This document shows, piece by piece, positions 32,879-41,606 of a stretch of DNA of 64,000 nt. The DNA comes from Paenibacillus sp. USDA918EY. GTDB taxonomy: Bacteria; Bacillota; Bacilli; Paenibacillales; Paenibacillaceae. The notes below the pieces were generated by a model that did no database searches, was not told where the DNA came from, and saw only the letters and a program-made list of their open reading frames with translations. The position numbers were made by a program, and so were the translations under genes. Within the stretch, counting starts at the first letter, position 1; every line of letters starts with the position of its first letter. The DNA lies in the NCBI RefSeq assembly GCF_009870825.1, contig NZ_WTWY01000004.1, positions 186,001 to 250,000 on the forward strand, written 5' to 3'.

Positions 32879-34153
32879 ATGAAAAACATTTCCAACGCGC
32901 CGGGTTTTCCGGCAAACCCGCCCGAGAAGGAAGGATGGCGGCTCGTATTTCAGGAAGAATTCGAGGGTCCGTCGCTGGATGAAGGCAAGTTGTTGCCGTA
33001 CGGGCTTGCGCATTGGTATGAACCCGGTGAAAACCTTGCGGCTTATGAAATCAAGGATAGTTGTTTGGTGCTGAAGCTGCCCGACGCCGAAAAAAGAATA
33101 TCGGCCGTCGCCACCGGCATGCGGGACGGGCTGCACCGATTCTGGGATAAGCTTGAGCTGCGCCGGCACGTGAGGCCGGTTATGAATCTCGTAACGCAAT
33201 ACGGCTATTTCGAGCTGCGGGCCAAGGTCGCCAAAGGGAGTGGAATCAATTCGGCCTGGTGGATGATCGGTTTTGAAAACCAGTTGAACCAGAACGCGGA
33301 AATCGATATTTTCGAAGTGCTGGGAAAAGACACGCATGTCATGAACTCCACTCTGCATGCGCTGCGCGATCCGGACTTGAAGTACGAACATCTGCCTTAT
33401 CCGTCGGAAGACGATCTGTCCGCGGAATTTCACGTTTACGGCTTCGAATGGGACGAACACGGCATGGCCTTTTATTTGGATAACAACAAAATTTGGCAAA
33501 CCCGCCAGTCTCCGTCCTATCCGATGGTGACGCTGCTGCAGATCAACGAATCCGACGGAGGTTGGGTCGGGGAACTGGATCCCGCCGTTCCCTATCCGAA
33601 GGAATTTGCAGTGGATTATTTCCGGGTCTATAAAAAGGAAGGGATGCCGCTTGAATTGACGCCGGCGGAAACGGTTAAAGAAGGAGGAAATCTGGCTCAA
33701 GCGGCTGTAGCCGGCAGCGGCAACGATATCGTTTGGGGAGATTTGTATGAAGCAAAATCGCATATTTGCGCGCTGAACGACGGAAACCCGGATACGGTCG
33801 TCATAAGCAAGCCTAGCGTCCCGACGCCGCACGCCTATTATTTGGATTGGGCGGAGCCGAAATCGTTGAATGCGGTACGCTTAACCGTCGGCCCGGGCAG
33901 CGAAAAGATCATCGCGGATTGGGCGGTGGAAGTCTCCGCAAACGGCTTGGACGGGTGGATTGAAGTGGCGGATTGCCGCAAAGCCCGGCTGCACTCCGAT
34001 GACGGAAGCGGCTGTGCCGTTTACGAAGCCTCGTTTCCGGTCGTCCGCGGCGCCAAAGCGCTTCGTCTCACCATCCGCGGCTTAACCGACGATTCGCAAA
34101 GCTATAAGATCGGCGATCTGGCCGTCTTTTTGATAAAGGATACGGCCCTTTAA
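32879..34153 (+). CDS. GH16-like family protein with C-terminal discoidin-like domain
   Basis: A 424-residue protein. N-terminal jelly-roll (about 18-255) begins WRLVFQEEFEGPSLDEGK, contains GYFELRAKVAKGSGINSAWWMIG and the GH16 catalytic triplet E-I-D-I-F-E (ExDxxE, about 142-147), then FHVYGFEWDEHGMAFYLD and VDYFRVYKKEG. The C-terminal part (about 265-424) resembles an F5/8-type beta-sandwich (HAYYLDWAEPKSLNAVRLTV). GH16 enzymes cut beta-1,3/1,4-glucans or galactans. No signal peptide is seen, so location and substrate are open. ATG 32879 follows GATGAGGAGGAGATTCAA. An insertion relative to the B. subtilis gene order (scpB-ypuI-dacB). Confidence 0.83.
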   Translation: MKNISNAPGFPANPPEKEGWRLVFQEEFEGPSLDEGKLLPYGLAHWYEPGENLAAYEIKDSCLVLKLPDAEKRISAVATGMRDGLHRFWDKLELRRHVRPVMNLVTQYGYFELRAKVAKGSGINSAWWMIGFENQLNQNAEIDIFEVLGKDTHVMNSTLHALRDPDLKYEHLPYPSEDDLSAEFHVYGFEWDEHGMAFYLDNNKIWQTRQSPSYPMVTLLQINESDGGWVGELDPAVPYPKEFAVDYFRVYKKEGMPLELTPAETVKEGGNLAQAAVAGSGNDIVWGDLYEAKSHICALNDGNPDTVVISKPSVPTPHAYYLDWAEPKSLNAVRLTVGPGSEKIIADWAVEVSANGLDGWIEVADCRKARLHSDDGSGCAVYEASFPVVRGAKALRLTIRGLTDDSQSYKIGDLAVFLIKDTAL

Positions 34154-34234
34154 GATCATCGAACCGAATCTTTTCCAGCCGTGCAGACCATACTATGTCA
34201 GAAGAAAAGATGCTCAGATTTGGGGGGCTCTACT

Positions 34235-34945
34235 GTGTGGATTGCGCTGGTTGTCATCGCCGTCATCGTCATCATGATCATTGCCGCAGCAATGTCGAAC
34301 ATCACGTGTACCGTCCGGTACAAAAAAGAAGGCAGCGACGACCGGGCCGAAGTCGATATACGGATGCTCTTCGGTTTCGTGCGTTTTCATTACGAAATGC
34401 CGAAGCTAAAGTTCGAGAACATGAAAAAAGGCTTTCTTCTGAAACTGGAAAAACAAAACAGCATAAGCCGGAAATCGGGTGGCGCCATGCACGCGCGGAT
34501 CAATAAACGCAAAATTGAACTGTGGTCCCAGGACGTGAGGATTTTGTTAAAATCGACGGTTTCCCTTAAAAAGTGGCTGCAGCATACGTTTGCCCACGTC
34601 CGGGTTCATGACCTCAACTGGTCAACCCGTATTTCCGCGGGCGAAGCGGAATGGACGGCCGTGGCGACCGGCGTGCTTTGGAGCATCAAAACGACGCTTG
34701 TCGGCTGGTTGTCCTATCAGGTGCGAATGAAAAAGAATCCCCATCTGAACGTCATCCCCGAATTTACCGACGAGATGTCTTTTTCAACCGAATTCTTCTG
34801 CGTTTCCCGGCTTTCCTTCGGTTACGCGATGTACGCTTCGTTTGTTTTGATGTCTAGGATTTTGCAGGTTGAGGGCGGCGTGAAAAAATGGTTCCGCTTG
34901 TACCGGCAAATGAAGGCAAAAAGTCAGAAGGTTCCAAGCGTGTAG
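34235..34945 (+). CDS. DUF2953 domain-containing protein (YtfI-like)
   Basis: A 236-residue protein with an N-terminal membrane helix (about 1-24, VWIALVVIAVIVIMIIAAAM). The family segment begins around SNITCTVRYKKEGSDDRAEVDIRMLFG-x-V and continues with VHDLNWSTRISAGEAEWTAVATGVLWSIK, the DUF2953 signature, then LNVIPEF. GTG 34235 is chosen because GATTTGGGGGGCTCTACT precedes it. It sits just before gerW, as ytfI-ytfJ do in B. subtilis, where ytfI is a sporulation gene. Function unknown. Confidence 0.85.
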   Translation: MWIALVVIAVIVIMIIAAAMSNITCTVRYKKEGSDDRAEVDIRMLFGFVRFHYEMPKLKFENMKKGFLLKLEKQNSISRKSGGAMHARINKRKIELWSQDVRILLKSTVSLKKWLQHTFAHVRVHDLNWSTRISAGEAEWTAVATGVLWSIKTTLVGWLSYQVRMKKNPHLNVIPEFTDEMSFSTEFFCVSRLSFGYAMYASFVLMSRILQVEGGVKKWFRLYRQMKAKSQKVPSV

Positions 34946-35045
34946 CCTGCCCGAGCCTGTTAAAGCCCCTACATACTCGAAATGAATATGGGCAAACTAA
35001 TGTTTGAAATGACCTTATTTAGTTTCATGAAGGAGGAAACAGCAA

Positions 35046-35510
35046 ATGTCCGATCATCCGATTCAAGGCCTTATGCAAACCGCTATGGAGAACATTAAAG
35101 GCATGGTCGATGTCAACACCATTGTAGGCGATCCCGTACAAACGCCGGACGGCAGCGTCATTCTTCCGATCAGCCGCGTCGGATTTGGTTTTGCCGCAGG
35201 GGGCAGCGATTTTAACGGCGAATACGCAGACAAAGTAGGCGAACACGGCGCTGCGGATCTCAAGTCCTCGATGCCGTTCGGCGGGGGCAGCGGCGGCGGC
35301 GTATCCATCCGTCCGATTGCGTTCCTCGTTGTCGGGAAGGAAGGGGTCAATATCGTACCGCTCGATAACCAGACCCATATTTTCGAGAAGCTGATCGACT
35401 CCGCGCCGATGATGGTGGAGAAGCTTCAGTCGATGTTCCAGACCGGCAACACGACCGCAGGCATGAATGCGCGGCAGCAAATGGTCAACGAACCTCCGAC
35501 GTTTTATTGA
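35046..35510 (+). CDS. gerW: GerW family sporulation protein (YtfJ)
   Basis: A 154-residue soluble protein. Family features: QGLMQTAMENIKGMVDVNTIVGDPV-type N-terminus, VILPISRVGFGFAAGG, a Gly/Ser-rich loop GGGSGGGVSIRPIAFLVV and a C-terminal helix. In B. subtilis YtfJ is a forespore protein needed for full germination. ATG 35046 follows GAAGGAGGAAACAGCAA. Paired with the DUF2953 gene. Confidence 0.93.
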   Translation: MSDHPIQGLMQTAMENIKGMVDVNTIVGDPVQTPDGSVILPISRVGFGFAAGGSDFNGEYADKVGEHGAADLKSSMPFGGGSGGGVSIRPIAFLVVGKEGVNIVPLDNQTHIFEKLIDSAPMMVEKLQSMFQTGNTTAGMNARQQMVNEPPTFY

Positions 35511-35520
35511 CAAAGCTTGC

Positions 35521-35550
35521 GTCCCCTTCGCTAACGAAGGGGATTTTTTT
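35521..35550 (+). terminator. Intrinsic terminator after gerW
   Basis: Stem TCCCCTTCG / CGAAGGGGA, loop CTAA, then TTTTTTT. Confidence 0.92.
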
Positions 35551-35649
35551 GGGAGCGGCCGGTTTTTACCCATCCATCCCGATTGGCATACGATAAGCAA
35601 GACAAGCATATACTTGTACAAGATTTTCAAGAATCCGGAGGAAGAAACG

Positions 35650-36828
35650 ATGAAGATACGATCAATCACCCGCTGGATCGCGGCGGCCGCGATATTTCTG
35701 GCTTCCTGCGTTCCGGTCTCGGCCGAAAGCGGGCAGCAGATTCCCGAATTGCACACCCACGCCCAAGCGGCGGCGCTGATGGACGTCACCTCCGGGCGGC
35801 TGCTGTATTCCAGTCACGGTGACGACCAACTGCGGATCGCGAGCCTCACGAAAATTATGACCGCAATCGTGGCGATTGAGCACGGCGATTTCAACAGGCC
35901 GGTAAAGGTCAGCAAAAACGCCTTTGGAAAAGAGGGCTCATCGATTTACTTAAAACTGGGCGAGGAGATGACGCTCGAAAACATGCTTTACGGCTTGATG
36001 CTTCGTTCGGGCAACGATGCGGCGACAGCCATTGCGGAGCATGTGGGCGGCTCGGAAGAAGGTTTCGTGCACTTGATGAACGAAAAAGCCCAGGAGCTTG
36101 GCTTGCAGCATTCCCATTTTGCAAATCCCAGCGGGCTCGACGCTAACGGCCACTATTCCTCTGCCAACGACATGGCCAAGCTGACCGCTTACGCGCTCCA
36201 TAACCCGCTGTTTCACGACATCGTCAAAACGCAGGTCAAAAAAGCCCCGAACCCGAACGAATCCTGGGACTACCGCTGGGATAACAAAAACAAAATGCTT
36301 CGCTTGTACGAAGGGGCCGACGGCGTTAAAACCGGCTATACGAAAAAAGCTTTCCGATGCTTGGTCAGTTCGGCAACGCGCAACGGCCAGCAGCTCGTGG
36401 CGGTAACGCTGAACGACGGGGACGATTGGAACGACCATGCCAAAATGCTGGATTACGGCTTTAAATATTTTCCCCTGTCCCAACTGATGGAGAAGGGCGA
36501 ATCCGTGCAAGGTTACGACCTCGTGGTGGCCAACACGTTCAAATATCCGTTTGCCGACGGAGAAAAGGAACGTTTGGAGAAAAAGCTGGTGCTTTTCTCG
36601 CCTGCCAGGGAAAAAGCGCAGGATGTTAACTTCGGATTGCGGGGGGAGATCCGGATGGTTCTTGACGGAAAGCAAATCGGAACGGTCCCGGTCTATCAAA
36701 AAGGCAGCTATTTGCCCGAGCCGAATCCCCGGAACCCGGTGAAGGACGCGCTCGCGCCGATCCATCCTTCGACGTTGGCCGGGGCTTTGTCGAAGGTGTT
36801 CAAGCAGCTGTTCCTACAGCAAAATTAA
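35650..36828 (+). CDS. dacB: D-alanyl-D-alanine carboxypeptidase (DacB-like, PBP5* type)
   Basis: A 392-residue S11 peptidase, paralogue of DacF at 17650. Signal peptide about 1-25; the motif L-A-S-C20 within it could be a lipobox, otherwise cleavage after PVSA. Active-site motifs: S-L-T-K (IASLTKIMTA), S-G-N (LRSGNDAAT) and K-T-G (GVKTGYTKKA). C-terminal beta domain and a basic amphipathic end. ATG 35650 follows CCGGAGGAAGAAACG; the open frame upstream is not used. Next to spmA-spmB, the B. subtilis dacB arrangement, implying a role in cortex cross-linking in the mother cell. Confidence 0.92.
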   Translation: MKIRSITRWIAAAAIFLASCVPVSAESGQQIPELHTHAQAAALMDVTSGRLLYSSHGDDQLRIASLTKIMTAIVAIEHGDFNRPVKVSKNAFGKEGSSIYLKLGEEMTLENMLYGLMLRSGNDAATAIAEHVGGSEEGFVHLMNEKAQELGLQHSHFANPSGLDANGHYSSANDMAKLTAYALHNPLFHDIVKTQVKKAPNPNESWDYRWDNKNKMLRLYEGADGVKTGYTKKAFRCLVSSATRNGQQLVAVTLNDGDDWNDHAKMLDYGFKYFPLSQLMEKGESVQGYDLVVANTFKYPFADGEKERLEKKLVLFSPAREKAQDVNFGLRGEIRMVLDGKQIGTVPVYQKGSYLPEPNPRNPVKDALAPIHPSTLAGALSKVFKQLFLQQN

Positions 36829-36854
36829 CGCTGCGGGGGAGGAGAGATAAACTT

Positions 36855-37502
36855 ATGATCAATATCATTTGGCTTGCGTTGATTCTGATCGGATTCGTGT
36901 TTGCGGCAGTGCAGGGGAATATCGAAACGGTGACGTCGGCCGCCTTTGACGGAGCCAAAACAGGGGTAACGGTATGTTTCGGCTTGATCAGCGTGCTCGT
37001 GTTTTGGCTCGGGATGATGAAGCTCGCCGAGGACTCGGGATTGCTTCAAAAAATCGCGAAGCTGCTTAGTCCCATCGTGCGTTTCCTGTTTCCCGACGTG
37101 CCCAAAAACCATCCGGCGATGGGTTACATATTGTCCAATATGAGCGCCAACCTGCTCGGTCTCGGCAATGCCGCCACACCGATGGGCATCAAGGCGATGC
37201 AGGAGCTGCAGACGCTGAATCCGGACAAATCCGCCGCAAGCCCGGCCATGTGCACGCTGCTGGCGCTTAATACGGCAAGCATTACCATTATACCAACGAC
37301 CCTTATCGCCATACGCATGAATTATCAGTCGGCCAACCCGACCGAAATTGTCGGCACGACGCTTGCCGCCACAATGGTGGCCACGCTCGCCGCGGTAGCG
37401 GCGGACAGGTATTACCGGCGCAAGTTTTTGAAAAGAGGGCCGAAACCTCCCGTCCCAACGGGCCCGCCGCTTTCGGCGGCCAAATCGGATGCGAAAGGAT
37501 GA
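36855..37502 (+). CDS. spmA: Spore maturation protein A
   Basis: A 215-residue membrane protein of the nucleoside-recognition (Gate) domain family. Hydrophobic segments about 3-20, 42-58, 90-115, 128-150 and 160-182. The Gate motif region reads GYILSNMSANLLGLGNAATPMGIKAM. With SpmB it affects spore core dehydration. ATG 36855 follows GGGGGAGGAGAGATAAACTT. SpmB begins 6 nt later. Confidence 0.95.
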   Translation: MINIIWLALILIGFVFAAVQGNIETVTSAAFDGAKTGVTVCFGLISVLVFWLGMMKLAEDSGLLQKIAKLLSPIVRFLFPDVPKNHPAMGYILSNMSANLLGLGNAATPMGIKAMQELQTLNPDKSAASPAMCTLLALNTASITIIPTTLIAIRMNYQSANPTEIVGTTLAATMVATLAAVAADRYYRRKFLKRGPKPPVPTGPPLSAAKSDAKG

Positions 37503-37508
37503 TGCCGC

Positions 37509-38042
37509 GTGACCTCGATCATCAACCTCATATCGGCATGGGCGATCCCTGCGTTGATCGCCTTTATCCCGCTGTTTGCTTTTACGAAAAAAGTGCCCGT
37601 ATATGAATCCTTTGTTCTCGGCGCGAAAGACGGCTTTCAGACCGCCATCCAGATCATTCCGAATCTCGTCGGCATGATGGTGGCCATCAGCGTATTCCGC
37701 GCGTCCGGCGCATTGGATTTTTTCGTCGGCTGGACAGGCCCGTTTTTAAGCCGGCTTGGCGTTCCAAGCGAAATTTTGCCGCTCGGGCTGCTCCGCCCGC
37801 TGACCGGAACGGGCTCGCTTGCGTTTGCGACCGACCTTATCTCGGTTCACGGGCCCGATTCGATGATCGGAAGGATGGCGTCGACGATCCAAGGGAGCAC
37901 CGATACGACGCTTTATGTTTTGACGGTGTACATGGGCGCCGTCGGCATCCGCAACGGCCGGTATTCTTTGAAGGTCGGCCTGTTTTCGGACGTCATCGGC
38001 TTTGTCGCTTCCATTGCCGTCTGCCTGCTGTTTTTCGGATAA
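37509..38042 (+). CDS. spmB: Spore maturation protein B
   Basis: A 177-residue Gate-domain membrane protein, partner of SpmA. Features: IPALIAFIPLFAFTKKVPVYESFVLGAKDG at the N-terminus and the Gate segment LRPLTGTGSLAFATDLISVHGPDSMIGRMASTIQGSTDTTLY. GTG 37509 follows CGAAAGGATGATGCC. Last gene of the dacB-spmA-spmB group. Confidence 0.95.
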   Translation: MTSIINLISAWAIPALIAFIPLFAFTKKVPVYESFVLGAKDGFQTAIQIIPNLVGMMVAISVFRASGALDFFVGWTGPFLSRLGVPSEILPLGLLRPLTGTGSLAFATDLISVHGPDSMIGRMASTIQGSTDTTLYVLTVYMGAVGIRNGRYSLKVGLFSDVIGFVASIAVCLLFFG

Positions 38043-38153
38043 AAAACCATGGCATGACTCGCCTTTTTTATTGGCTTTTGAGCCGTAACGTAACGATAGA
38101 CACCTCATATACTGTAAACACGCATGATATCGTACAGGGATTGAGGTGGAATC

Positions 38154-38495
38154 ATGACGTTTGAAGGTTTTATCATTCATCATTCCTCTTGCTCTTCCAT
38201 CAACGGGACCGGGTATGATTTCTGGATCGGAGCGGACGGCTCCGTCACTTCGGCTCCTTTATTGACAGACCCCTCATACATTCATATTTGCCTGGAAGGC
38301 GACTTTAACCGGAGTTACGCCTTGCTCGGCACCGCCGAAAAGCAGCAGCTTTTTATCGCCAGCAAGCTGATCCTGAAGCTTTCCAGGCAATACGCCATTT
38401 CCCCCCTTTTCCTATATCCGCATACGGAGGAATGCCCCGGGAAAGAATTTCCTTGGAATGAACTTGTGATTTACCCTACGCACGGGTATCATTAG
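38154..38495 (+). CDS. Minimal Amidase_2/PGRP-like protein
   Basis: A 113-residue protein without signal peptide. It opens FIIHHSSCSSINGTGYDFWIGADGSV, as T7-lysozyme/PGRP-type N-acetylmuramoyl-L-alanine amidases do (zinc His in IIHHS), continues HICLEGDFNR, and ends HTEECPGKEFPW, the usual HxxxCPG zinc ligand pair. So the three ligands (His9, His90, Cys94) are all present in a fold shorter than the normal 140-150 residues. ATG 38154 follows TTGAGGTGGAATC. Role may be in mother-cell lysis or spore cortex turnover given its neighbours; inference only. Confidence 0.72.
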   Translation: MTFEGFIIHHSSCSSINGTGYDFWIGADGSVTSAPLLTDPSYIHICLEGDFNRSYALLGTAEKQQLFIASKLILKLSRQYAISPLFLYPHTEECPGKEFPWNELVIYPTHGYH

Positions 38496-38516
38496 TTTGA
38501 GGTGACCTAATATACA

Positions 38517-39257
38517 ATGGAAAGATTACAGAAGATTTTGGCCCAGGCAGGCATCGCTTCCCGCCGCAAATGCGAGGAGCTGATTCTGGCCGGCAAGGTG
38601 GAAGTTAACGGGGAGACCGTGTCCGTGCTGGGAACCAAGGCGGACCCCGAACAGGATATCATCACCGTGGAAGGCAAGCCGATTAGAAACGAAACGAAAA
38701 TTTACGTGATGCTGAACAAACCGAAAGGCGTCATCACAAGCGCAAAGGATCCGGCCGGACGCAAAATCGTTACGGACTACGTCAAAGGCATCAAGGAGCG
38801 GATCTATCCGGTGGGACGGCTCGATTACGATACGGAAGGGCTGCTTCTGCTGACAAACGACGGCGAATTCGCAAACATGCTGACCCATCCGAAACATCAT
38901 GTGCCCAAAACGTATCTCGCGACCGTCGAGGGGATTCCCCACGGCAGCGACCTGGACAAGCTTCGCGCGGGCATTCAGCTCGAGGACGGGATGACTTCCC
39001 CTGCGGAAGTCGAGTATAAAGACATCGATGTCGACAAAAACGAAGCGGTCATTACGATCACGATCCATGAGGGAAGAAACCGCCAAGTACGCCGCATGTT
39101 CGATGCGATTTCCCATAAAGTGATTCGGCTGAAGCGTGTATCGTTCGGCGATTTGCAGCTCCAAAACCTGAAACGCGGACTGTACCGCCACTTGACGAAA
39201 AACGAAGTAGAGGCGTTGAAAAATATGGCTAAATCCGGAAAGAAAAGCAAAAAATAG
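38517..39257 (+). CDS. rluB: 23S rRNA pseudouridine synthase RluB-type
   Basis: A 246-residue RsuA-family enzyme. N-terminal S4 RNA-binding domain (about 1-60: ERLQKILAQAGIASRRKCEELI) and catalytic domain with the active Asp in VGRLDYDTEGLLLLTNDG. Later motifs KTYLATVEG and EGRNRQVRRMF fit RluB/RsuA. ATG 38517 follows GAGGTGACCTAATATACA. In B. subtilis the ypuL gene sits here, before resABC. Basic Lys-rich tail. Confidence 0.93.
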   Translation: MERLQKILAQAGIASRRKCEELILAGKVEVNGETVSVLGTKADPEQDIITVEGKPIRNETKIYVMLNKPKGVITSAKDPAGRKIVTDYVKGIKERIYPVGRLDYDTEGLLLLTNDGEFANMLTHPKHHVPKTYLATVEGIPHGSDLDKLRAGIQLEDGMTSPAEVEYKDIDVDKNEAVITITIHEGRNRQVRRMFDAISHKVIRLKRVSFGDLQLQNLKRGLYRHLTKNEVEALKNMAKSGKKSKK

Positions 39258-39306
39258 CTCGGAAGGACACACAATATTCATAACCGTCCGCCACAAATAT
39301 GACATG

Positions 39307-39322
39307 TTTTCGCTATAATTGT
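39307..39322 (+). promoter_or_regulatory. Candidate resA promoter core (16-bp block shared with resD)
   Basis: TTTTCGCTATAATTGT contains a perfect TATAAT and is about 65 nt upstream of resA. The identical 16 bp occur at 42935-42950 before resD. The -35 is not clear, so activation by a factor is possible. Confidence 0.5.
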
Positions 39323-39385
39323 TCATAGGATGTTCAAACCTGTGAAGGAAAACATGACTTTTGTCATCGTAAAGGAGCATTTGGC

Positions 39386-39913
39386 ATGGGTAAATCAAAA
39401 AAGAAGCTACTGCAGATCATTATCCTGCTTTTGATCGTGATCGTGGGCGGTTATGCCATTGTTACGCAGGTGTCGGGATCGGGAGGCAAGCCGACCGAAG
39501 GCAGCAAAGCGCCCGATTTCGATTTGTTGGGTCTGGACGGCAAAGCCCATAAGCTGGAAGAATATAAGGGGAAGGCCATTGTATTGAATTTCTGGGGCAC
39601 TTGGTGCGGGCCTTGCGTAAAGGAAATGCCGGCTTTGCAGGCGCAATGGGAGAAGTGGAAGGACAAAGGCGTCGTTATCGTCGGGATCAATGCGGGAGAA
39701 GACAAGATGGCCGTCGAAAACTTCGTGAACAACGTAAACGTCGATTTTCCGGTGCTGCTTGACCCGGATAAGGTTTCGATCGCCAAATACGGCATTTCGC
39801 CTTTGCCTACTACTTTTTTTGTGTCCAAGAACGGGAAAATAAACAAAATCCATCTCGGACAGCTGGATTTGGATACCCTCGACAAACAAATTGAAGAGCT
39901 GGTGAAATCGTAA
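39386..39913 (+). CDS. resA: Thiol-disulphide oxidoreductase ResA
   Basis: A 175-residue membrane-anchored thioredoxin-fold protein. N-terminal helix (about 8-25, LLQIIILLLIVIVGGYAIV), then an outer-face domain with W-C-G-P-C (about 73-77) and cis-Pro in SPLPTTFFV. It reduces the CxxCH cysteines of apocytochrome c. ATG 39386 follows GTAAAGGAGCATTTGGC. One nt separates it from resB. Confidence 0.95.
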   Translation: MGKSKKKLLQIIILLLIVIVGGYAIVTQVSGSGGKPTEGSKAPDFDLLGLDGKAHKLEEYKGKAIVLNFWGTWCGPCVKEMPALQAQWEKWKDKGVVIVGINAGEDKMAVENFVNNVNVDFPVLLDPDKVSIAKYGISPLPTTFFVSKNGKINKIHLGQLDLDTLDKQIEELVKS

Positions 39914-39914
39914 A

Positions 39915-41606
39915 ATGTTACAGAAAGTCGTCGGTTTTCAAAACACCAAATGCGAATGCGGTCACCAGAATCCGGTCGGCACCGTGCTGTGCGAATCTTG
40001 CGGCCGGCCCCTTGACGAGGATGATCTGAAGTCGAAGGAAGTGCTGGAGATGCGCTATGACGGGATGGCCCGCCGATCGCAGCGCGCCAACCCGAATTTC
40101 ATCGACCGGATCTGGAACTTTTTCGCTTCCGTCAAGATCGCGGTGTACATGATCATTCTCACCCTGCTCGGGTCGATGCTCGGAACGATTTTTCCCCAGG
40201 AAAACACGTTCCTGAACATCGATCCATCGACATATTACAAAGAAACCTACGGTACGTGGGGGCTGGTCTATTACAAGCTTGGACTTACGCATACGTATGA
40301 ATCCTGGTGGTTTATCCTCCTGCTTGTCATGATCGGCGCTTCGCTCGTGATCTGCAGCCTGGACCGTGTCCTTCCGCTGTACAGAGCGCTGAGCAAGCAG
40401 CAAATACTTAAGCATATGCAATTTTTGACCCGGCAGCGCGTCGTCTATCAAGGCAAAATAGAAGGCGATGCCGAGGCATGGGTGAAGCAGGTCGCCGCGC
40501 CGATGAAGAAAAAGGGCTATCGCGTGCATACGGACGGAAACGCTCTCTTGGCCGAAAAGCACCGGTTCAGCCGCTGGGGTCCGTACGTGATCCATATCGG
40601 ATTGATCATCTTCCTTCTTGCCGTTTTGGCCCGCGGTTTGCCGGGACTTAAAATGGACCAACATTTGTCCTTCCCCGAGGGGGAGATCAAACCGATCCCG
40701 GACACGTCTTATTATCTTAAAAACGAGAAGTTTACCGTGGAGTTCTATACGGAAGAAGACATGCCGAAGGAGTTCCGCAATCAGGGGAAGGTCCTTCCGA
40801 AGCTGTTCAATACGGAAGCGACGTTGTACCGCTGCACGGCGAATTGCGACGATCCGACCAAAGAGCCGAAGCTTGAGGTCGTCGCCAAACATAACATTCA
40901 GGTCAACGATCCGATGGATTACAAAGGCCTGAAAATTTACCAATTCGATTACGATTTGACGCCGATCCTGCGTTCGGTCAACCCGACGCTGGTTGATGCC
41001 AAAACGGGCAAGGAATTAGGCAAATTCAAGCTGGACATCAAAAATCCGCAGCGGACATACACCGTGGGGGACTACTCCCTCGAGCTGAAAGAAAAATACA
41101 ATGATTTCGGACTGGACGAAAACGGAAGGCCCGTAACGAAAACTCCGAATCCGAATGCGCCTGCGTTCCTTTTTCTGATCAAAGGTCCGAATTTGCCGGC
41201 TTCGGGCATGCAGTATATCTATTTCCCGAAACAAATCGATAAAGAGCGATTCCAGCAGGATGCCATCAACGACAAGATGAACGGCGGCCATACGCCGCTG
41301 ATGCTGGATGTGAAAGGGATGGAGAACGTCGATTTTTCCATGTCGACGACGTATTTGAACGTCCGGGTGGATAAAGTGATGCCGTTTATTTGGATCGGGG
41401 CCGCCATCGTGATGATCGGACTCGTGCTCGGTTTTTATTGGCAGCACCGCCGCATCTGGCTGCGCATCGACAACGGCATGCTGACGCTGGGAGCGCATAC
41501 GAACAAAAACTGGTTCGGCATTCGCCGCGAAATTTCGGCCATTTTGAAAAAAATGAATTTGGACGTGGACGAAAAGTCCCTGGATAACGGAGGAAAAGAA
41601 GCATGA
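39915..41606 (+). CDS. resB: Cytochrome c biogenesis protein ResB
   Basis: A 563-residue System II haem-ligation component. N-terminal zinc-ribbon-like segment C-E-C-G-x9-C-E-S-C-G (about 13-31), common in Bacilli ResB. Membrane helices about 70-92, 133-155, 218-238 and 490-515 and a large outer domain (about 240-485). ATG 39915 directly after resA. ResC start overlaps its stop, so ResB and ResC are coupled. Confidence 0.95.
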   Translation: MLQKVVGFQNTKCECGHQNPVGTVLCESCGRPLDEDDLKSKEVLEMRYDGMARRSQRANPNFIDRIWNFFASVKIAVYMIILTLLGSMLGTIFPQENTFLNIDPSTYYKETYGTWGLVYYKLGLTHTYESWWFILLLVMIGASLVICSLDRVLPLYRALSKQQILKHMQFLTRQRVVYQGKIEGDAEAWVKQVAAPMKKKGYRVHTDGNALLAEKHRFSRWGPYVIHIGLIIFLLAVLARGLPGLKMDQHLSFPEGEIKPIPDTSYYLKNEKFTVEFYTEEDMPKEFRNQGKVLPKLFNTEATLYRCTANCDDPTKEPKLEVVAKHNIQVNDPMDYKGLKIYQFDYDLTPILRSVNPTLVDAKTGKELGKFKLDIKNPQRTYTVGDYSLELKEKYNDFGLDENGRPVTKTPNPNAPAFLFLIKGPNLPASGMQYIYFPKQIDKERFQQDAINDKMNGGHTPLMLDVKGMENVDFSMSTTYLNVRVDKVMPFIWIGAAIVMIGLVLGFYWQHRRIWLRIDNGMLTLGAHTNKNWFGIRREISAILKKMNLDVDEKSLDNGGKEA

